Positions 1 through 8,919 of a stretch of DNA of 64,000 nt are shown here, in pieces. The stretch's first letter is position 1, and each line of letters begins with the position of its first letter. This DNA is from Myroides oncorhynchi. GTDB taxonomy: Bacteria; Bacteroidota; Bacteroidia; Flavobacteriales; Flavobacteriaceae. The stretch is taken from positions 1,747,501-1,811,500 of the forward strand of contig NZ_JAJJMP010000001.1 of the NCBI RefSeq assembly GCF_020905415.1, read 5' to 3'. Position numbers and translations under genes: made by a program. The notes under the pieces were generated by a model. It was given only the letters and a program-made list of their open reading frames with translations. It was not told where the DNA came from and did no database searches.

Positions 1-1211
1 ACTTAATAGAGAACGGAGTGGTAGAGCAATGCTTAGATGGCAATCCCGTTTGGTTAGATACTAATAGTTCTAAAGAAGAGTTATTGGCGTATGGTAAGGA
101 TGTGTTTAAGACTAAGTTCTTAGACGCATTTAGACTTTATTCTGAAGCAGGTGAGATACAAGGGGTAGCTTATATTATTCCTAATAAAGTGAATACTACA
201 GCTACTAAGGAGCACAAGATATTCCTGAAGAAGATGTATTTATGTGATCAGGCGACTAATCTATTGCCTGAGTGGACTTCTTTTGTGCGTTGTATATTTA
301 ATTCGAATGGATTACAGCCTACTGCTTCTCGCGAATCACTTATGAACAATACTGTTCTTCAGGAAGCGAAGAAAGAGCTAAGTGAATGTTTTAAAGACTA
401 CTTAAAGACATTGTCTATTACTAATCCAGAAGTGTTAGAGCAGATTATCAGTATTCACCATATGTTTATTAAAGCATTAGCTGCTTCTGATAATGAGATT
501 ATGACAATGTTCGAAGACTATTTGCCATTTGAGACCAATCATGGTATGATGGCATTCGGAGAGATTAAGAGTTCATATAAGAATATATATTATACACCAT
601 CTTTAGATGATTATAGACAGATACGCCGTATCGCAGGTTCTCAGAATAAGCTAGTGATTAACGCTGCTTATAGCTATGAGACAGATTTAATTGAGAAGTT
701 AAAGCGATCTCATACAGAGTTGAGTTTAGAGCGCATTGCTCCTAATGATATCTTAGAAGAGTTTGAAGATGCGATAGATGATAGTCAACGTATCGATAGC
801 TTTATAGAGAAGGCTAATAAAATACTGAAGAGAAACTTCTGTAGAGCTGAGGTGAAGAGGTTCGAACCTAAGGATACTACAGCTATTTATATAGCGAATG
901 AGGATGCTTTGACTTCTAAGAATATTCAGAGTTTATCACAGACAGCTAATCCATTCGCGAGTACATTACAACACTTTAAAAAGAAAGAGGAAGTAATGCC
1001 TACACTGTGTTTTAATCAACAGAGTGAGTTAGTAGAGAAGGTGATGCTGATAGATGATGAAGAGTTGTTTGAGGCTTTGATTAATGTTGTGTATGTACAG
1101 GCGCTAATGTTAGGTGGATATACAATCAATAAGAAAGAAATGGATATTTTTAATGATGCACTATATCAGTTTATGATATTAGGGATGTCTAATTTCTTAC
1201 CTAAGTTTTAA
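1..1211 (+). CDS. HSP90-family (HtpG-like) chaperone, 5' truncated by the window
   Basis: This is the C-terminal two thirds of an HSP90-family protein. The frame is open through base 1, so the N-terminal ATPase domain lies outside the window. The stretch FLKKMYLCDQATNLLPEW, followed by FVRCIFNS and TASRESLM at roughly 65-110 residues into the visible part, matches the HtpG middle-domain region that reads FVRG...LNVSRE in E. coli. The rest is divergent from classical HtpG, and the C-terminus (NFLPKF) carries no eukaryotic MEEVD tail. It resembles the 'HSP90 family protein' paralogs of bacteria rather than canonical HtpG. The next gene starts 3 bp after the stop, so the three genes at 1-3358 probably form one operon. 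The family call is firm; the clients are unknown. Confidence 0.85.
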   Translation, partial: LIENGVVEQCLDGNPVWLDTNSSKEELLAYGKDVFKTKFLDAFRLYSEAGEIQGVAYIIPNKVNTTATKEHKIFLKKMYLCDQATNLLPEWTSFVRCIFNSNGLQPTASRESLMNNTVLQEAKKELSECFKDYLKTLSITNPEVLEQIISIHHMFIKALAASDNEIMTMFEDYLPFETNHGMMAFGEIKSSYKNIYYTPSLDDYRQIRRIAGSQNKLVINAAYSYETDLIEKLKRSHTELSLERIAPNDILEEFEDAIDDSQRIDSFIEKANKILKRNFCRAEVKRFEPKDTTAIYIANEDALTSKNIQSLSQTANPFASTLQHFKKKEEVMPTLCFNQQSELVEKVMLIDDEELFEALINVVYVQALMLGGYTINKKEMDIFNDALYQFMILGMSNFLPKF

Positions 1212-1214
1212 TAA

Positions 1215-2294
1215 ATGATGTACCGTTTAGAGATACAAAGATTACTGTTACAAATTGACGAGAATATAGAGGATGCAGAGTTATGTATGAGCTTAATACG
1301 TCAAGGTATACAGATAGCTGATAAGAATAACGATTTAGAATGGGGAGTAGACTTAAGATATAGTTTAATACACGAAGAGCGCGCTACCTCTAGTTGTGGT
1401 GAGAGTGTAATGGCTTTTGCTTGGATATTAAATCTGTGTGATCAATACCCTGAGAGATTTGATGAATCAGAGTTCTTGTTAGAATATGAATGGATGCTTT
1501 GTTCTGCTTATAGTAATGCAGCTCTTTCTACAGAACAAATTCAAGCTATTGCTGATGATTTGTATTTGAGATTAGATAGAAATCAGATTACTAAAAGAGG
1601 ATATTACTTCACTATGGCGGAGTATGTGCAGAACTTAGGAGATTATCAAAAAGGAGAGGAGTACATTAAACTTGCTATGCAGGAACCTTTTGACGAGGAG
1701 AATGTAGAGATTATGGAGTATGATTATCGCATTGAGAATCTAGTCTTAATGAAGAGATTTGATGAAGCGATTATTTTAATGGAGCAAGTAGAATTAAAGA
1801 AGTTGAGAAACTTCGCATTACCTTTTGAGACATATTGTGCGATGGGATATTGCATGGCTAAAGCTAATGATGCTAGAGCGCAAATATATTTAGATAAAGC
1901 TAAAGCTTCTTTTGAAACTTTAAAAGAGGTCAATAGTTCGATGCTTTATAGTATGGTTCGTTTTATGTATACGATGTATGCGTTAGAAGATGATTTGCTA
2001 TGGGAGACTTTTGAGCGCATTGCTGATTGGGAGATAGGGGCAGAGGATGATTTACACTTTATGTTGACTAGACACGCTGCTATTATTTGTTCAAAAATTA
2101 AAACAAAAGAACTAAAGCTATCTCCACGAGTAGCATATTATGAGCCTAATGGCATTTATGATATGAATAAGTTGTTTGTTTATTTTGATACTAAAGCGAC
2201 AGAGCTAGGGCACAGATTCGATGCGCGAAATGGCAGTGATTTCTGTTCAAAAAAATATATGGAATTAAAAGTTATGAATGGTATAATAGTATAG
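1215..2294 (+). CDS. TPR-like helical-repeat protein, first of two tandem paralogs
   Basis: I do not recognise a characterised function. The 359-residue product has no signal peptide or membrane segment and looks entirely alpha-helical, with TPR-like pairs of helices (for example YVQNLGDYQKGEEYIKLAM near 140-160). It is clearly paralogous to the next gene. Shared blocks are LEIQ at the start, NDLxWGxDLR near 38-47, FAWILN near 68, and the run FDESEFL..EY.WM.CSAY.NAA.STEQI near 82-110. It sits 3 bp after the HSP90-family gene and 2 bp before its paralog. Position and fold suggest a partner or adaptor for that chaperone, which is inference. It lacks the CPAC pair seen in the second copy. Confidence 0.8.
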   Translation: MMYRLEIQRLLLQIDENIEDAELCMSLIRQGIQIADKNNDLEWGVDLRYSLIHEERATSSCGESVMAFAWILNLCDQYPERFDESEFLLEYEWMLCSAYSNAALSTEQIQAIADDLYLRLDRNQITKRGYYFTMAEYVQNLGDYQKGEEYIKLAMQEPFDEENVEIMEYDYRIENLVLMKRFDEAIILMEQVELKKLRNFALPFETYCAMGYCMAKANDARAQIYLDKAKASFETLKEVNSSMLYSMVRFMYTMYALEDDLLWETFERIADWEIGAEDDLHFMLTRHAAIICSKIKTKELKLSPRVAYYEPNGIYDMNKLFVYFDTKATELGHRFDARNGSDFCSKKYMELKVMNGIIV

Positions 2295-2296
2295 AT

Positions 2297-3358
2297 ATGA
2301 ATTATAATCTAGAGATACAGAAAATACTACTTAAAGTAGAGGAATTACCTAGTTTTACAGACAAAGTAAAGGCTTTAAAAGAGGCCATTGGCATTGCTGA
2401 TAAACACAATGATTTGGATTGGGGATTTGATCTGAGATTGACGTTAATTCAAAAAGAGAGAAATACTTCTAAGTGTGAAGAGAGTTTTCCAGCATTTGCA
2501 TGGATATTAAATGCGAGTGACTCTAATGAGGATTACTTTGATGAATCTGAGTTCTTATGGGAGTATAAATGGATGTACTGTTCTGCTTATCGCAATGCGG
2601 CTATTTCAACGGAACAGATTAAAGAAATAGGGGATGACTTACGAAGACGTCTTAAAAAGAACGGATATAGTGATCGAGCTTATTATAATGTAGTGACTGG
2701 ATATGCACTTCATTTAAGGGATTATGGGTTAGCTCAGAAGTATATAGAGTTGGCAGATGCTGAGATTGTAGATGATATGGCTAACTGTCCTGCTTGTGAG
2801 TTAGACACTAAAGTGGAGACATTACTTGATTTAGGGTTTATTGATGAATCATTGATTAAAGCACAAGATCTAATCAATAAGAAACTTACTTGCTATTCTA
2901 TGCCGTTTCAAACATTCTGTAGCTTTGCTAATAAATTATATGATGAAGGAGATGATAGAGCGAGTATATACTTTGAGAAAGCATTAGAAGAATACCATGC
3001 TCACGATCAATATGATAGTTCTGTAGGCTATTCTATGGGGCAATTAGTATCATATATGTATAAGACTAATTATCCTGAAGTCTGGACATTCTTTAGCCGT
3101 GTAGCTGAATGGCAAATAGGAGCAGAGGATGTGCATATTTATAACTTTGCTAAGGTTATGGGACCTTTATTTAAAGAAGCGGGACAAATAGAATTAAACC
3201 TATCACCACTATTGCCTTATTATCGAGAGTCAGGTGTGTATCAAAAAGCTGATTTGTATGCTTATTTTAAAGAAACGGCTTATGAGTATGCAGCGCGTTT
3301 CGATATGCGTAATAACAACACTAATTTTAAACAAGAAGTAGATAAGGTTTTGAGTTAA
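2297..3358 (+). CDS. TPR-like helical-repeat protein, second of two tandem paralogs
   Basis: A 353-residue soluble helical protein and a tandem paralog of the preceding gene, which ends 2 bp upstream. It keeps the shared WGFDLR, FAWILN and FDESEFLWEYKWMYCSAY blocks. It also has NCPACELD near residue 157, a CxxC pair absent from the first copy. From memory, similar proteins with a CPAC block occur next to HSP90-family genes in other bacteria such as actinomycetes; I could not check this. The operon ends just after this gene at a terminator. The gene is certain; the function is not known. Confidence 0.8.
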   Translation: MNYNLEIQKILLKVEELPSFTDKVKALKEAIGIADKHNDLDWGFDLRLTLIQKERNTSKCEESFPAFAWILNASDSNEDYFDESEFLWEYKWMYCSAYRNAAISTEQIKEIGDDLRRRLKKNGYSDRAYYNVVTGYALHLRDYGLAQKYIELADAEIVDDMANCPACELDTKVETLLDLGFIDESLIKAQDLINKKLTCYSMPFQTFCSFANKLYDEGDDRASIYFEKALEEYHAHDQYDSSVGYSMGQLVSYMYKTNYPEVWTFFSRVAEWQIGAEDVHIYNFAKVMGPLFKEAGQIELNLSPLLPYYRESGVYQKADLYAYFKETAYEYAARFDMRNNNTNFKQEVDKVLS

Positions 3359-3397
3359 AGATCTTGTCTTTTAAATACAAGATAACAAGATAGCTAG

Positions 3398-3433
3398 AGC
3401 AAGGACTACTTTATGTAGTTCTTGCTTTTTTTG
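3398..3433 (+). terminator. Intrinsic terminator of the HSP90/TPR operon
   Basis: A 12-bp stem (AGCAAGGACTAC with GTAGTTCTTGCT, one G-T pair) and a 5-base loop are followed by a run of seven T. It lies 40 bp after the last stop. A weaker hairpin, ATCTTGT/ACAAGAT, precedes it at 3361-3383. Confidence 0.8.
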
Positions 3434-3889
3434 TGTTTTTAATTCAAAATCCTTTTTTATCAATCTCTATTAGTAATGTTTCGGTGTTGTTTTGTATGCA
3501 TAAAGATGTTGTTTCTTTCTTATTAAGATATGTTTTGAAGAAAAACTATTGAACACTAATATTCAATATTTTACAAAGACATATTGTAGTAATTGAAGAT
3601 TTTGTCACACCTTTGTTTTTTGCTGTAATTTTATATTTATAAAGTCAAGATGACTTTATTTTAAAACAATGATCTAGAGTATTGGCCTAAAGAAAATGAA
3701 AGAATATTGGTATTCAATACCTTGAAAACAAACCAATTATTTTATTAAACCCTTCTGAGTTATCTTAACTTTATTTGCTCCATAGAATTGACATACCTAC
3801 CATTAATTGTGTTGTTCAGTCTCCCATGACTTTTAATGTTGTAGTATATGGAATTTTAGAAAATCAAGATAACTTCATTTGATAAAAGC
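3434..3889. other. Gene-free AT-rich spacer with two small dyads
   Basis: No credible coding sequence. It contains a perfect hairpin with 9-bp arms (ATAAAGTCA/TGACTTTAT, 3-base loop, 3639-3659) followed by TTTT, which could be a weak terminator on either strand. It also contains a 13-bp dyad GGTATT-C-AATACC at 3709-3721. No obvious promoter for a plus-strand gene is visible. Confidence 0.5.
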
Positions 3890-5035
3890 TTAAAATAAAC
3901 TGATTTGACCAGCTTGCTCATTATCGATTACTTTTTTTTCTTTTTTCTTTTTTGACTTATTATCATTATCTACTGGATCGGCTTCTACAATTTCTAAATC
4001 AAATATTTCTATTTGCATAACATCTCTTGAAGTAGGTGGGGTATCTCCTATAGTTGCTGGTGCGTTAACTAAGTCTGAGGCTTCTACATTGATTCCTGTT
4101 TTTGCAATAGAGAATAATTCATTGTATTTAGGATTGCTAAAAGCAACTTTTTCGCCTGTAATTTTGCCTTCCTTTGTTTCGATACCATCTTCTGTCGTTA
4201 TTCTTTCCCAATCAAGTTTAGGTTGACTATTAGGAATATTAGTTGAGAATAAATCACTTTCAGTATCGTATATTGTTTCTTGAGTAGGAAAATGTTCTAT
4301 AGAAGTAACACTCTCTTCTAAGATAATCTCTTGTTCTCTCGTAATAGCTATTTTTTCAATCGCTTCTTGTTTCATACTTTCTGTCTCATCAATCGAAATT
4401 AGAGTTTCAGAACCTATGTTGGAATGATTAATAGAATCTTCTGTGTTAAGAACAGGTTCGATTTCTTTAATTTCTTTTGTTATCTCAAGAGAATCTTCAT
4501 CAATCTGCTCACCAGCAAAAGCTTCTGTAAAATCAAAAAGAATAGGAATCTCAATTTGTTCAATATTGTGACTACTTTCTATTTCTTCTACTATTAATTT
4601 TGTGTTTATTTGACCATTATTACCTTCTTCTGTATGGATATCATCTAATATTTCTTCATCTATAATAGTAATATCTTCCTCTTTAGCGAAGATGTCTAAT
4701 TTAGTATTAAGTTCAGTAATGAGTCTTTTTATCTTTTTAATATGTAGATTCTCATTGAATAATTGTTTTTCGTAGACTGCATCTAGCAGTTTGAATAATG
4801 AGTATGCTTCGTGATATTTTAAAACTAAAGAATGTTTTTTATTATGGTCTAATATGGATACCTGTTTTTGTATTGTTTTGGCTTTGTCTTCTAACTTATA
4901 GATTAAATCTTCTTTGATGCTTATTAGAAGGGCATCAGTTACATTTTCTACAACATAATCATCTGTATGTTTAACCATTTTTATGACAGTAAGTAGAACG
5001 TCGTTATTTAATTTAAGTTGAATTTTTGCAATCAT
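3890..5035 (-). CDS. Unknown acidic protein ending in a beta-clamp-binding-like motif
   Basis: I do not recognise the family. From the ATG at 5035 the product has 381 residues. The open frame extends to a TTG at 5083, which I reject because the ATG-started product begins with a clean MIAKIQLKL. Residues 1-115 look helical and moderately basic. Residues about 120-270 are very rich in Glu, Ile and Thr and probably disordered. Residues 280-360 look partly ordered. A lysine run (KKKKEKK) precedes the extreme C-terminus QISLF, which matches the bacterial sliding-clamp-binding consensus QL[SD]LF. The gene stands alone between gene-poor spacers, so its context gives no help. Confidence 0.7.
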   Translation of the reverse strand: MIAKIQLKLNNDVLLTVIKMVKHTDDYVVENVTDALLISIKEDLIYKLEDKAKTIQKQVSILDHNKKHSLVLKYHEAYSLFKLLDAVYEKQLFNENLHIKKIKRLITELNTKLDIFAKEEDITIIDEEILDDIHTEEGNNGQINTKLIVEEIESSHNIEQIEIPILFDFTEAFAGEQIDEDSLEITKEIKEIEPVLNTEDSINHSNIGSETLISIDETESMKQEAIEKIAITREQEIILEESVTSIEHFPTQETIYDTESDLFSTNIPNSQPKLDWERITTEDGIETKEGKITGEKVAFSNPKYNELFSIAKTGINVEASDLVNAPATIGDTPPTSRDVMQIEIFDLEIVEADPVDNDNKSKKKKEKKVIDNEQAGQISLF

Positions 5036-5431
5036 TATACTAGCGAAAAGGCTTATTTTATTAGGGTTAGAGAAAGAACACAAAATAATGAAAAAATATT
5101 GTAAGTACTAAGCGTTTAATTGAAAATATTATTTGGAAAAGGATATGATTATGGATGCTTACAATATGGTGTAGAACAACTATAAATAATAGACATAAAA
5201 AAGGTTTGATTGTTTGCTAAACGCACTTTATTTACAAAGTTTATATAGTGTGAATAACGAGATTTAGAAGATTTGGCACTAAATATTAGAGATTTGTATG
5301 ATTATTGTAAAATTCTGGACGAAAGGAAGTCGCATATTGTGTTAAAGCGAGTTTTTATCCGTAACTTTAATAAGTGAAATCAGTTTAGCTGATTTTGGAA
5401 ATTAAGAATAATAATGTAAAACAAGTAAGAT
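5036..5431. promoter_or_regulatory. Divergent spacer upstream of ldhA with a 7-bp inverted repeat
   Basis: Almost 400 bases without a gene, lying between two divergent genes. AAATCAG/CTGATTT with a 5-base spacer (5377-5395) sits 37 bp before the ldhA start. Just upstream, TAACTTTA (5362-5369) resembles the TAnnTTTG -7 box except for the last base. The dyad would then lie at or just after the transcription start, where an operator would act. The regulator is unknown. No other structure is seen. Confidence 0.4.
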
Positions 5432-6433
5432 ATGAAAATTGCTTTTTTTTCAACACAACCTTATGATGTAACTTTCTTTAATAAAGAGAACAAACAATTT
5501 GGTTTTGAATTTGAATACTTTGAAACAGGTTTAGATGAACAAACAGTAAACATTATCACAGAAGGTACAGAAGTTGTCTGTGTGTTTGTTAATGATAAGG
5601 TAGATGCTGAGGTGATAGAAAGCCTTGTGGCTAAGAAGGTAAAGTATATTGCACTTCGTTGTGCAGGATTTAATAATGTAGATTTAGAAGCAGCACATAA
5701 GCACAATATAAAAGTATGTCGTGTACCTGTTTATTCTCCAGAAGCTGTTGCTGAACATACTCTTGCGATGTTATTTACAATTAATAGAAAAATACACAAA
5801 GCATATAATCGTGTGAGAGAGCAGAACTTCTCTTTGAATGGATTATTGGGTACAAATATTTATAAGAAAACAGTTGGTATTATTGGTACTGGTAATATTG
5901 GAGCGGTATTCTGTCGAATGATGAAAGCGTTAGGTACTGAGGTGCTAGCATACGATATCTATAAAAATGAAGATTTGCTTAAAGATGATATTGTGCGTTA
6001 TGTAGAGTTAGATGAGTTATTCTCTAAATCTGATATCATATCACTACACTGTCCATTGACTCCAGAGACACTTCATATCATTAACGAAGAGAATATCAAT
6101 AAAATGAAAGACGGCGTGATGTTGATTAATACAAGTAGAGGTAAGTTGATTGATACGCATGCTGTTATACAAGCTTTGAGAAGTAAGAAGATCGGAGCAT
6201 TGGGAATTGATGTGTATGAACAAGAAGAAAAAGTATTCTTTAGAGATCTCTCAGGTACAATTTTAGAAGATGAACGATTACAATTGTTAACATCTTTTCC
6301 AAATGTGCTAGTAACTGCTCACCAAGCTTTCTTTACAGATGAAGCTTTATCTCAGATCGCTTATGTGACTTTAGACAATGTTAAGCAATTCAAGGCGAAT
6401 AATAAGATAGAAGGCAGAAATGCAGAATTATAA
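5432..6433 (+). CDS. ldhA: D-lactate dehydrogenase (D-isomer 2-hydroxyacid dehydrogenase family)
   Basis: Cytosolic NADH-dependent reduction of pyruvate to D-lactate. The 333-residue length is typical of fermentative LdhA. The Rossmann motif GTGNIG is at 152-157, and the catalytic set is Arg236 (NTSRG), Glu in the YEQEE block near 263-266, and His297 (TAHQAF). The substrate-binding block NNVDLEAA near 81-88 is typical of LdhA rather than glycerate or formate dehydrogenases. The gene is monocistronic, with its own leader and a strong terminator directly downstream. An alternative is a different 2-hydroxyacid dehydrogenase, but the LdhA-type sequence makes this unlikely. Confidence 0.92.
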   Translation: MKIAFFSTQPYDVTFFNKENKQFGFEFEYFETGLDEQTVNIITEGTEVVCVFVNDKVDAEVIESLVAKKVKYIALRCAGFNNVDLEAAHKHNIKVCRVPVYSPEAVAEHTLAMLFTINRKIHKAYNRVREQNFSLNGLLGTNIYKKTVGIIGTGNIGAVFCRMMKALGTEVLAYDIYKNEDLLKDDIVRYVELDELFSKSDIISLHCPLTPETLHIINEENINKMKDGVMLINTSRGKLIDTHAVIQALRSKKIGALGIDVYEQEEKVFFRDLSGTILEDERLQLLTSFPNVLVTAHQAFFTDEALSQIAYVTLDNVKQFKANNKIEGRNAEL

Positions 6434-6441
6434 GATAAGAG

Positions 6442-6466
6442 AGAGTACTTAGGTACTCTTTTTTTA
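6442..6466 (+). terminator. Intrinsic terminator of ldhA
   Basis: AGAGTAC/GTACTCT stem with a short loop followed by a run of T, 9 bp after the ldhA stop. Confidence 0.8.
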
Positions 6467-6475
6467 TTAAAAACT

Positions 6476-6507
6476 AAAGGCTAGTATTGAAGAGATACTA
6501 GCCTTTT
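6476..6507. terminator. Bidirectional terminator between ldhA and the receptor genes
   Basis: A 12-bp stem AAAGGCTAGTAT/ATACTAGCCTTT with a 7-base loop, A-rich on the left and T-rich on the right. It can stop transcripts arriving from either side, chiefly the minus-strand receptor gene that ends at 6530. Confidence 0.75.
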
Positions 6508-6529
6508 CGTAATAATTGAATTTAACTAA

Positions 6530-8899
6530 CTAATTGCTTCTATTTTTGTCTTCGAAGTTTGCTTCTTTTATTGCTTTTTTGTTTTTAGAGTTACCGAATG
6601 TGTATGATGCACTAATACTGAATCTACGTGAATTCCATGAGTTACTGAATGTTTGTAAATTGTCTTTGTAATATGAAGTACCTCTACTTTTTCCGGTATT
6701 AAAAATATCTTGCATATTTATATTAATATTTAGCTTTTTGTCTAGTAATGCTAGTTTGGCTCCTAATGTTAATGAACTGTAAGAACCATATTTTGTATTA
6801 TCTTCTTTATGTGGTATTTGGTGATACCAGTTAAGCAATAGTTTTAAGGTCTTTGAACTATTTACAGAGAATGTATTCTGTGAATAGTAATCAAATAGGT
6901 TTCCTTTTAGACCTATTTGTGTAGCCTCAGCATTTCTATAGTATGGAGAAGATAGGATGTATTCTAATCCTGTATTTGTTTCCCACCAAGCTGTTATTGC
7001 ATTGTTATAAGAGATATCGATACCATAGTTATCACTGTTCAACATATTATATGTCGAACTCATGAATACACCATCTACGTACTTATTCATATAATCAAAT
7101 TGATCAGTCATATGATAGTAATTAAGATTAACTGATAATGCACCATTAAATACGTAGCTTAATTCATAGTTATTTGTATAAGAGGGGTTTAGTTCTGGAT
7201 TACCTTGATGATACGTATAACTATTAGAATAATACTTAAACGGGTTTAAAACATTAGAATATGGTCTGTTAATACGTTTAGAGTAATTAAAACTAAATGA
7301 GTGTGTCTCGTTAGGGGTAAACGATATATAGGCAGTAGGGAACCATTTACCATAAGATTTTGTAAATTGTTCATTCGTGTCTAATAGATCGCCTTTAGCT
7401 TCTGTCTGCTCATAACGCATTCCTCCTTTAACGTTCCATTTATAAGAAAGTTTTTTAGTTAAACTTACATATCCTGCGTAGTTATCTTCTGTATAGGTAA
7501 AGCGGTTACTCCTACGAGGATCTAATAAAGTATTCCCCTCCTTTATATTAAAATAGATTACTTGAGCTTTATTGTCATAAGTAGTGTATTTTGCCCCAAA
7601 TTCTATCTCAGCCCAAGGTAAGTGATAGTTTAAGTCTGCATTTATACTATATACATTATATTTAAGCGTGTTGGTATAAGTATTATACCTATTAAGAATT
7701 GAGTTTGCATCATATTCTTTAATATCGAATGATTGATCAGGTGAATTAGAAAAATAGTTTGCACCAATAGCTATTTTACTCCCTAGTGTATCTAGTTTCT
7801 GATCAAAGAAGAGATTCGCTGTATGATAGTTATTTTTAGTATAAGATTGGTTGACTGAATTAATAATAGAATCAGTTTCTGCAAATGGATAACTTTTATA
7901 AGTAGAAGTTGTAAATGCTCTCGGATCACCAGAGAATTTAGTATAATTATATGAACCACCTATAACAGCATTGTCTGTTAACTGATAGTTAGTTGTTATA
8001 CTAGCTCCTCTATTTTTATAAGAAGATTCATTTAAAGATTTATTGCCTAAGTATCTCTTGTCATCTAGATAAGTGTTATCATTTGTGTTGGCATTATTAC
8101 TATTATTTATATTGCCTTTTAGCATCACACTCCATTTCTTGTTCTGATAGTTTAAGCTACCATTACCACCGCCAGAGTTATAGTTGTTATGTGAGTAGTT
8201 AGAACTTACAGTTCCATACACTCCCATGCGTTTATTCTTTTTTAAGATAATATTGATAATACCTGCATTTCCACTCGCTTCATATTTAGCAGAGGGAGTT
8301 GTTATTACTTCTATTTTTTCGATATCATCAGAGCGCAGTGTACGCAGATAGTTTGTTAGTGCATCACCTTGCAGTTCTAACATTCTATCATCTACCATGA
8401 TACGTACATTGTTTTTCCCGCTGATACTGATTTTATCGTTTTGTACTTTGACCATAGGAGTAGTAGCTAATGCTTCTAGCGCATCCATTCCTTGTGAAGC
8501 CACACTATTAGCTGTATTGTACACGAGCCTATCTACTTTTCGCTCTACTAATCTCTTTTCAGCAGTTAATACAATCTCGTCTAACTGTTGTTCATTCTTG
8601 ATTTGAATGTTCTTAAGATCAATATTGCTATTTATTGTTAGCTTCTGTTCATTCACTAGATTACCTAAGTAATAGACTTTTAATATATAATCTCCATGTA
8701 TTACATGTTCTATGACGAATAACCCAGTCTCATCAGTAAAACTCTGTTTTACAAAAGTTTCATCAAACTGTAGTAACTGTATTTCAGCATAGTCCACAGG
8801 CTTACTCGTTTGGTCTAGCACAGTCCCCTTTATAGAAGACTGTGGTAGTATAATCTGACTACACAGGATCGTTAATAGTAATGTAAATAGTTTTTTCAT
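6530..8899 (-). CDS. Outer-membrane beta-barrel receptor (OMP_b-brl_3/TonB-type), second of a tandem pair
   Basis: A 789-residue outer-membrane protein. A signal peptide (about 1-19, ending in LPQ) is followed by a carboxypeptidase-regulatory-like Ig domain (about 22-95, beginning SIKGTVLDQ). A plug-like segment (about 100-225) carries LDEIVLTAEK, IRIMVDD-like and VITTPSAKYEASGNAGIINI blocks, and a long C-terminal barrel with aromatic ends (YTFGN) follows. It is a paralog of the upstream gene, whose stop lies 20 bp before this start, so the two are probably co-transcribed. The family is usually annotated as outer membrane beta-barrel or TonB-dependent receptor. The substrate is unknown, and no partner SusD-like gene is present. 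Confidence 0.85.
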   Translation of the reverse strand: MKKLFTLLLTILCSQIILPQSSIKGTVLDQTSKPVDYAEIQLLQFDETFVKQSFTDETGLFVIEHVIHGDYILKVYYLGNLVNEQKLTINSNIDLKNIQIKNEQQLDEIVLTAEKRLVERKVDRLVYNTANSVASQGMDALEALATTPMVKVQNDKISISGKNNVRIMVDDRMLELQGDALTNYLRTLRSDDIEKIEVITTPSAKYEASGNAGIINIILKKNKRMGVYGTVSSNYSHNNYNSGGGNGSLNYQNKKWSVMLKGNINNSNNANTNDNTYLDDKRYLGNKSLNESSYKNRGASITTNYQLTDNAVIGGSYNYTKFSGDPRAFTTSTYKSYPFAETDSIINSVNQSYTKNNYHTANLFFDQKLDTLGSKIAIGANYFSNSPDQSFDIKEYDANSILNRYNTYTNTLKYNVYSINADLNYHLPWAEIEFGAKYTTYDNKAQVIYFNIKEGNTLLDPRRSNRFTYTEDNYAGYVSLTKKLSYKWNVKGGMRYEQTEAKGDLLDTNEQFTKSYGKWFPTAYISFTPNETHSFSFNYSKRINRPYSNVLNPFKYYSNSYTYHQGNPELNPSYTNNYELSYVFNGALSVNLNYYHMTDQFDYMNKYVDGVFMSSTYNMLNSDNYGIDISYNNAITAWWETNTGLEYILSSPYYRNAEATQIGLKGNLFDYYSQNTFSVNSSKTLKLLLNWYHQIPHKEDNTKYGSYSSLTLGAKLALLDKKLNININMQDIFNTGKSRGTSYYKDNLQTFSNSWNSRRFSISASYTFGNSKNKKAIKEANFEDKNRSN

Positions 8900-8919
8900 C
8901 GTTAGTTAGTTGTATTGTA

